A stretch of DNA of 64,000 bases, taken from assembly GCF_001280305.1 (NCBI RefSeq), contig NZ_CP012623.1:2108001-2172000 (forward strand), given 5' to 3'. Source of the DNA: Hymenobacter sp. DG25A. GTDB taxonomy: Bacteria; Bacteroidota; Bacteroidia; Cytophagales; Hymenobacteraceae. The notes under the pieces were generated by a model. The model did no database searches, was not told where the DNA came from, and saw only the letters and a list, made by a program, of their open reading frames with translations. Of the stretch, positions 59,890 through 64,000 are shown in pieces. The translations under genes were made by a program, and so were the position numbers. Positions within the stretch are counted from its first letter, which is position 1. Every line of letters starts with the position of its first letter.

Positions 59890-60564
59890 CTACAGGCTGA
59901 AACGGTAGCCCAGGCCCCGCACGGTTTCCAGCCAGGGTAGCTCCGAGTAGCGCGCCAGCTTTTTGCGCAGATTTTTAATGTGCGCATCAATGTAGTTGGA
60001 TTCGTAGCCATCCTCGGGCAGGTTGCCCCAGATGTGCTCCGTGAGTTGCAGGCGCGTGAGCACGCGGTTTTTGTGCAGCACCAGGTAGCTCAGCAAATCG
60101 AATTCCTTTACCGACAGCGTTACTTCCTGGCCCTGGTGCAGCAGCTGGCGGTTCTGCATATCCAGCGCAAACTCCCCGAACTGAATGAGGGGTTTAGCTA
60201 CGCCGAAGCGGCGGCGCGTAATGGCGTGCATGCGGGAAAGCAGTTCGGGCAAGGAAAACGGCTTGGCCAGATAATCATCGGCACCCAGATCCAGGCCCCG
60301 AATCCGGTCGGCTACCTCGCCGCGGGCCGTTAGCACGATGATGGCGGCCGTAATCCCCTGGGCTTTTGCTTCGGTGAGAAGGTCGAGGCCGTCATAATCG
60401 GGCAGGCCCAGGTCCAGCAGCACAAAGTCGTAGGTATTCACGGCCAGCAGTTCAGATGCCTCCCGACCGGTGCAGGCCACTTCGCACTGAAAATTCTGCT
60501 GATACAGGAAAAAGGCCAACTCCTTGGCTAGGCTCCGCTCATCCTCTACAATCAACACATTCAT
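59890..60564 (-). CDS. OmpR/PhoB-family response regulator
   Basis: 224 residues. Receiver with acidic pocket Glu7-Asp8 and phospho-acceptor Asp51 (LLDLGLPDYDGL), switch Thr in IIVLTARGEV and Lys in YLAKPFSLPE; C-terminal winged helix KEFDLLSYLVLHKNRVLTRL and ESNYIDAHIKNLRKKL. It is 14 bases downstream of the beta-barrel gene and 3 upstream of the kinase gene, all on the minus strand, so the barrel is likely made with, and perhaps controlled by, this system. Confidence 0.96.
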   Translation of the reverse strand: MNVLIVEDERSLAKELAFFLYQQNFQCEVACTGREASELLAVNTYDFVLLDLGLPDYDGLDLLTEAKAQGITAAIIVLTARGEVADRIRGLDLGADDYLAKPFSLPELLSRMHAITRRRFGVAKPLIQFGEFALDMQNRQLLHQGQEVTLSVKEFDLLSYLVLHKNRVLTRLQLTEHIWGNLPEDGYESNYIDAHIKNLRKKLARYSELPWLETVRGLGYRFSL

Positions 60565-60578
60565 GAGGAGAAAGCCGC

Positions 60579-61439
60579 TTAAAACGTCACGTAAACAGCC
60601 CCGGAGAAGATGGACAGGGGTTTGGAAGTATCATCGGCCAGCGTATGCACGGGGTGCAGGTAGCGCCAGGCAGCTTCTACGGACACCTTGCCCAAGGAGT
60701 AGGTGACGGGCACGCGCAACTCATAATTCAGCAGCGAAAACCGGGTGCTGGTTGTGGTTACCGGAGTGCCCGAGCCACCGGGGCGGCCTTTGCCTTTGCG
60801 GTTTAGCTGCTGCTCAATGCTGGTAGTGACAAAGGACTGCGTGCCGGCCATAACGCTGGCCCGCGGTTCAAAGGAAAGAATGCCCTTCGTGGATAAGGCA
60901 TTGTCAATCTCAAAATAGCGGGAGTTATCCAGCACCAGAAAGAAATCCTGGGCCTCGCCAAATACATAATCCGCATTCAGCCGGGTATACAGAAAGCCCC
61001 AGTCCAGCCCCAAGTAGCCATCCAGTGAATTGGAAACCGCCGATTTCAGAAGCGGGCTGTCAGGCGAAAAGAAGAAGTGCGAATAGCTTAAAGAGCCATC
61101 CAGGCGCTGGGTAAAATCCCAATCCCAGCCAATGGAAAGGTCGGTTTCGTCCCGCAGCGTAGTGGTAGAAAACAAGTCGTAATTAAGCGCCGATACCCAC
61201 GCACCGGAAGGGGCTTTGTAGGTCAGATCGGTGGTCCAGTATGGGAATTTTTCGGTCTGAGAGCGGCCGAAAAAGGTGGAATTGCTGTAGGCCCCTACGC
61301 CCACCGTGAAGCTGCGCTGCTTGGCAACGGTCGTTGTATCGGTGGCAGTAGCGGCGGCTACTGCCGGTGGGCATACCAGCAGGAGCAGGCATATGCTGCC
61401 CAGCGTCCCGGCCATTCGCCTACTTAAAAATGCAGCCAT
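60579..61439 (-). CDS. Outer-membrane beta-barrel-like protein
   Basis: 286 residues with a signal peptide ending near AVAAATA. The body alternates aromatic and polar residues in strands (FTVGVGAYSNSTFFGRSQ, WVSALNYDLFSTTTLRDE, LSIGWDWDFTQRLDGSLSYS, GLDWGFLYTRLNADYVFG) and ends with an aromatic residue (GAVYVTF), which fits a barrel. No named family recognised. First gene of the unit with the response regulator. An ATG 24 bases downstream is an alternative start. Confidence 0.85.
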   Translation of the reverse strand: MAAFLSRRMAGTLGSICLLLLVCPPAVAAATATDTTTVAKQRSFTVGVGAYSNSTFFGRSQTEKFPYWTTDLTYKAPSGAWVSALNYDLFSTTTLRDETDLSIGWDWDFTQRLDGSLSYSHFFFSPDSPLLKSAVSNSLDGYLGLDWGFLYTRLNADYVFGEAQDFFLVLDNSRYFEIDNALSTKGILSFEPRASVMAGTQSFVTTSIEQQLNRKGKGRPGGSGTPVTTTSTRFSLLNYELRVPVTYSLGKVSVEAAWRYLHPVHTLADDTSKPLSIFSGAVYVTF

Positions 61440-61554
61440 AAAGTGAAAGAAAGCAACCGGGTAACTGAAAAGGCAGATTACTGAAAACCGAGCCCGATGA
61501 AAGTGCCCTCAACAGCACCCACATCAGACCCGGTTTTCGGAACGGCCATATAGA

Positions 61555-61863
61555 CTAATGATTTCTACCCCGCGGCCCTACCGGGCGGCCTGCGCCGGCC
61601 GGCCGACCTGGCCGACTGATGCGCGGCGCCCGGGCACTACGGCCCCGTGCTGAACGCATGGCCCCGTCTATCCGCTCCGGCTTACGCTGCCGGGCGGCCG
61701 GAGCTACGGCTTTCACCGGCAGCTCGTCGGGGGCTTTGGCCGAAGCCGGGGCCGCTGGCATAGTGCCTTGCTCCTGCCGGGCTGCTCCGGCGGCGGGTGC
61801 CGTTTGAGCAAGCGCGCTGGTAGCGCCACCCAGTAGAAAAGCAAGCAACAGATAGAGTTTCAT
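61555..61863 (-). CDS. Small secreted Arg/Pro/Gly-rich protein, unknown
   Basis: 102 residues from the ATG at 61861-61863: signal peptide MKLYLLLAFLLGGATSALA, then a Pro/Ala segment and a strongly basic tail (RSARGRSARAPRISRPGRP) with no predicted structure. Its own -7 box is 30 bases upstream. Neighbour of another basic secreted protein. Confidence 0.72.
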   Translation of the reverse strand: MKLYLLLAFLLGGATSALAQTAPAAGAARQEQGTMPAAPASAKAPDELPVKAVAPAARQRKPERIDGAMRSARGRSARAPRISRPGRPAGAGRPVGPRGRNH

Positions 61864-61893
61864 GGCAGAAAGTGGAACACTGGTGTATGCTGA

Positions 61894-61901
61894 CAAAGGT
61901 A
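61894..61901 (-). promoter_or_regulatory. -7 box TACCTTTG
   Basis: Perfect TAnnTTTG on the minus strand, 30 bases before the Arg-rich gene start. Confidence 0.55.
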
Positions 61902-61938
61902 ACTGCCAGCGAGTTCCGGCTGGCAGGCCCGTAGGTTG

Positions 61939-62415
61939 TTACTTCTGTTTGTGCGCACCGGCTGCATGGCCAGTTTCCGGGCGGGTACGGCCCTCGTGTT
62001 TGGGAGCACGGGCGGAACGGTGCTTAGCACCATTTGCTTTGTGCTCGGCTTTGCGAGCCGAACGAGCAGCGCGGCGGTCCGCATTTTTAGCTGCCTGCTC
62101 CTCATTCTGGCGCTTAGCGCTGGCCACGGCACTCACGGCCGCGCCTTTGTCCGCGCCAGTCAGCTCCGTGCCCTGGGCCACGGTCTGCACAGCCTGGCCA
62201 TGGTTATCGGCTTTTGGCTTATCGCCCTCATCCGAGTCTTTGCCTTCATGTTCGGGCTTGTGCGCCTTCTTGGCTTTCTTCTCCTTCTTAGGCTTAGGAG
62301 TCTCGGTACGGGTTTTAGGAGCATCATCGCCCTGCGTTGCAGTAGCAGGTGCCTGCTGGGCGAAGAGGGCTACGGAATAAAAGGCAGCAACGGCAGTAAG
62401 CAGTACTTTTTTCAT
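61939..62415 (-). CDS. Secreted Lys/Arg-rich disordered protein, unknown
   Basis: 158 residues: signal peptide MKKVLLTAVAAFYSVALFAQ, then a Lys/Glu/Pro-rich region (ETPKPKKEKKAKKAHKPEHE) and an Ala/Arg/Lys helix (AAKNADRRAARSARKAEHKA) ending in a basic tail. It looks disordered and could bind nucleic acid or an anionic surface; function unknown. A perfect -7 box is 32 bases upstream. Confidence 0.78.
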   Translation of the reverse strand: MKKVLLTAVAAFYSVALFAQQAPATATQGDDAPKTRTETPKPKKEKKAKKAHKPEHEGKDSDEGDKPKADNHGQAVQTVAQGTELTGADKGAAVSAVASAKRQNEEQAAKNADRRAARSARKAEHKANGAKHRSARAPKHEGRTRPETGHAAGAHKQK

Positions 62416-62447
62416 GGTGGTTGGAGAGTTAGGGTGATGATATGATT

Positions 62448-62455
62448 CAAACCTA
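62448..62455 (-). promoter_or_regulatory. -7 box TAGGTTTG
   Basis: Perfect TAnnTTTG on the minus strand, 32 bases before the Lys/Arg-rich gene start. Confidence 0.55.
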
Positions 62456-62536
62456 TCTCCTCAACATGAAAATAAGATGATAACCGGTAGCCTCGCCCTT
62501 CTGGCCCTCTGAACGACTATCAGCCTGGTACAAACG

Positions 62537-62572
62537 CAAGAGAGCCACCCGATAATGCAGGTGGCTCTCTTG
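62537..62572. terminator. Stem-loop after ftsZ
   Basis: A 13-bp stem (62537-62549 with 62560-62572), 10-base loop. On the minus strand no strong T run follows the hairpin, so terminator function is likely but not certain. Confidence 0.6.
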
Positions 62573-62594
62573 AAAAAAATGCTAGCAACGGTGC

Positions 62595-64000
62595 TTAGTC
62601 CACGTTATCGTGCAGGAAGCGGTTGTCGCCCAGCAGTTCGTTATCGTCGGAAAGGTTGAAGCGCGAGATGTTCCGCTCACTGGAAGGCACCACGTTTTCC
62701 AGCTTTACCTGACGGCGCAGGTACGCGGGCGTTTCCAGCTGGTCTTTAATCACCTCATTGCTCAAGCCATTGCTCAGCTCCTGCAAACGGCGACGACGCT
62801 CATCAATGCGGGCATCCTGCTGCGGAGCACGAACCGGCGAAGCAGCTACCGGCTCCGGCTGCTGATACACCACAGGCTCCGACATGGGCGTGGAGGGCGC
62901 GGCTACCGGCGGCACATAAGCAGCCGGCGACGTCTCCAGATCAAAGGTCACCTTAGGCGGCTCCGGCGTTACGGGGGCCGTTTCTACCACAGGTGTAGCG
63001 GCAACCGGGGTACCAAACGTAGGCACCATGGGCGAGGTAACCGACGCTTCCTGACGGTCCTTATCGAAAATGTTAATCTGCGGGTCGGGCGTCAGCTCAG
63101 TTGGCTCGCTGCGGTGCGCGCTGAACTGTGTGTTGATGTTGTGCGTGTCGCGGGCAAAGCCGGTGGCAATAACCGTTACGCGGATGCTCTGCCCCAGCGT
63201 TGAGTCGATACCGTGACCGAAGATTACCTCGGCGTCCTGCCCGGCTTTGTCCTGAATGTACTCCGTGATTTCCGTGAGCTCATCCATTTCCAGCTCGGCC
63301 TGGTCACCAGACATAATGGAAAGCAGAATTTTCTGCGCGCCGTGAATGTCGGTGTTGTTGAGCAGCGGCGAAGCCAGGGCCTCCTCAGCCGAGCGACGGG
63401 CGCGGTTTTCACCTTCCGTGATGCTCGAGCCCATTACAGCGGCACCGCTGTCCTTCATCACCGTTTTCACGTCTTCAAAGTCAACGTTGACTTCGCTCGT
63501 TACGGTAATGATTTCGGCAATGGATTTGGCGGCCGTACTCAGCACGTTATCGGCTTTGGCGAAGGCGGCACGGATGGGCAGGTTGCCGAAAATCTCGCGC
63601 AGCTTATCGTTAAGAATCACCAGTACGGTGTCGCAGTTGTCGCTCAGTTCCCGGATACCATGCTCGGCCTGCTGACGCTTCTTCTTGCCTTCAAAAAGGA
63701 AAGGAGCCGTAACAATGCCTACCGTCAGAATACCCAGCTCCTTGGCTACTTTGGCAATAACAGGGGCCGCACCAGTACCGGTACCACCGCCCATACCCGC
63801 CGTAATGAACACCATTTTGGTGCCATTGCTCAGCAGCTCCCGGATCTGCTCCCGGCTTTCAATGGCCGCCTGCTTGCCCCGCTCGGGGTTAGCGCCGGCA
63901 CCAAGGCCTTCCGTCAAATCTACCCCGATCTGCAGCTTGTTGGGCACAGATGAACTGTGCAGCGCCTGCTTATCGGTGTTGCAGATAACGAATTCCACGT
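62595..64000 (-). CDS. ftsZ: Cell division protein FtsZ (5' end outside window)
   Basis: About 468 residues are visible; the start lies beyond base 64000. Tubulin signature GMGGGTGTGAAPVIAKVAKE, T7-like loop region VNVDFEDVKTVMKDSGAAVM and SIRVTVIATGF at the end of the GTPase core. The C-terminal linker is long and Pro/Val-rich, followed by ETPAYLRRQVKLE, the conserved peptide that binds FtsA/ZipA-like partners, and a further ~35-residue tail. FtsZ forms the division ring. Confidence 0.97.
   Translation of the reverse strand, partial: VEFVICNTDKQALHSSSVPNKLQIGVDLTEGLGAGANPERGKQAAIESREQIRELLSNGTKMVFITAGMGGGTGTGAAPVIAKVAKELGILTVGIVTAPFLFEGKKKRQQAEHGIRELSDNCDTVLVILNDKLREIFGNLPIRAAFAKADNVLSTAAKSIAEIITVTSEVNVDFEDVKTVMKDSGAAVMGSSITEGENRARRSAEEALASPLLNNTDIHGAQKILLSIMSGDQAELEMDELTEITEYIQDKAGQDAEVIFGHGIDSTLGQSIRVTVIATGFARDTHNINTQFSAHRSEPTELTPDPQINIFDKDRQEASVTSPMVPTFGTPVAATPVVETAPVTPEPPKVTFDLETSPAAYVPPVAAPSTPMSEPVVYQQPEPVAASPVRAPQQDARIDERRRRLQELSNGLSNEVIKDQLETPAYLRRQVKLENVVPSSERNISRFNLSDDNELLGDNRFLHDNVD

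Overview
The window looks like a chromosomal segment of a GC-rich aerobic Bacteroidota bacterium, most likely Hymenobacter or a close Hymenobacteraceae/Cytophagales relative. This rests on a SusC/SusD pair, four proteins with type IX secretion (T9SS) C-terminal sorting domains (three type A, one gliding-type B), PaaN, a b558-type succinate dehydrogenase with no separate anchor gene, Bacteroidota -7 promoter boxes (TAnnTTTG) close to start codons, little Shine-Dalgarno signal, and many A-stem-T bidirectional terminators. The genus is inferred. No rRNA, tRNA, insertion sequence, prophage or CRISPR array was recognised.

Layout. 1-6980: 3' end of a polysaccharide-utilisation-type locus (SusC fragment, SusD, two different GH30 glycosidases, SGNH esterase). 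7092-10232: small stress or unknown proteins (STAS-like, secreted small protein, fasciclin, small GNAT, two hydrophilic proteins). 10338-15170: an arsenic operon running arsR (with a perfect operator palindrome), arsI, arsN-like GNAT, DUF2255, an acr3 arsenite exporter broken by one base at a T6 run, a GDCCVxC protein, arsC and a universal stress protein. 15171-20193: two paralogous T9SS surface proteins with related long leaders; the first carries 71-residue repeats, two of which are nearly identical in DNA while the one between them is recoded. 20257-28426: dctA, small proteins, a secreted TonB-like protein, orphan paaN and a T9SS subtilase. 28432-30649: umuDC and a probably leaderless small gene. 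30759-39803: DUF2459, cupin, aconitase, TlpA-like lipoprotein, universal stress protein, GNAT, MBL hydrolase, with two REP/MITE-like inverted repeats. 39804-44601: galM-galK-galT with a cytochrome P450 attached 9 bases after galT. 45030-49659: zinc ribbon protein, polyprenyl synthase, hydrolase, folK, an AT-rich orphan and fabD. 49779-56790: small lipoprotein, large gliding-type T9SS protein and the sdhCAB operon with a full promoter. 56909-58486: FMN reductase, decayed MbnP-family lipoprotein and a 54-residue lipoprotein. 58552-62415: two-component system, beta-barrel protein and two small basic secreted proteins. 62595-end: ftsZ, cut at its 5' end by the window edge.

How the genes fit together. 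The PUL genes would import and cleave a beta-glucan or glucosyl substrate. The ars operon can in principle reduce arsenate (ArsC), cleave trivalent organoarsenicals (ArsI), acetylate an amino-acid-like arsenical or phosphinothricin-like toxin (ArsN) and export arsenite (Acr3, if the frameshift is bypassed or is a sequencing error). The gal genes form the Leloir pathway, and aconitase and Sdh supply the TCA cycle. The most informative anomalies are the acr3 frameshift on a T TTT TTG heptamer, the paired adhesins with shared leaders and recoded repeats, the P450 in the gal operon, the AT-rich orphan at 48146, and the MbnP relic.
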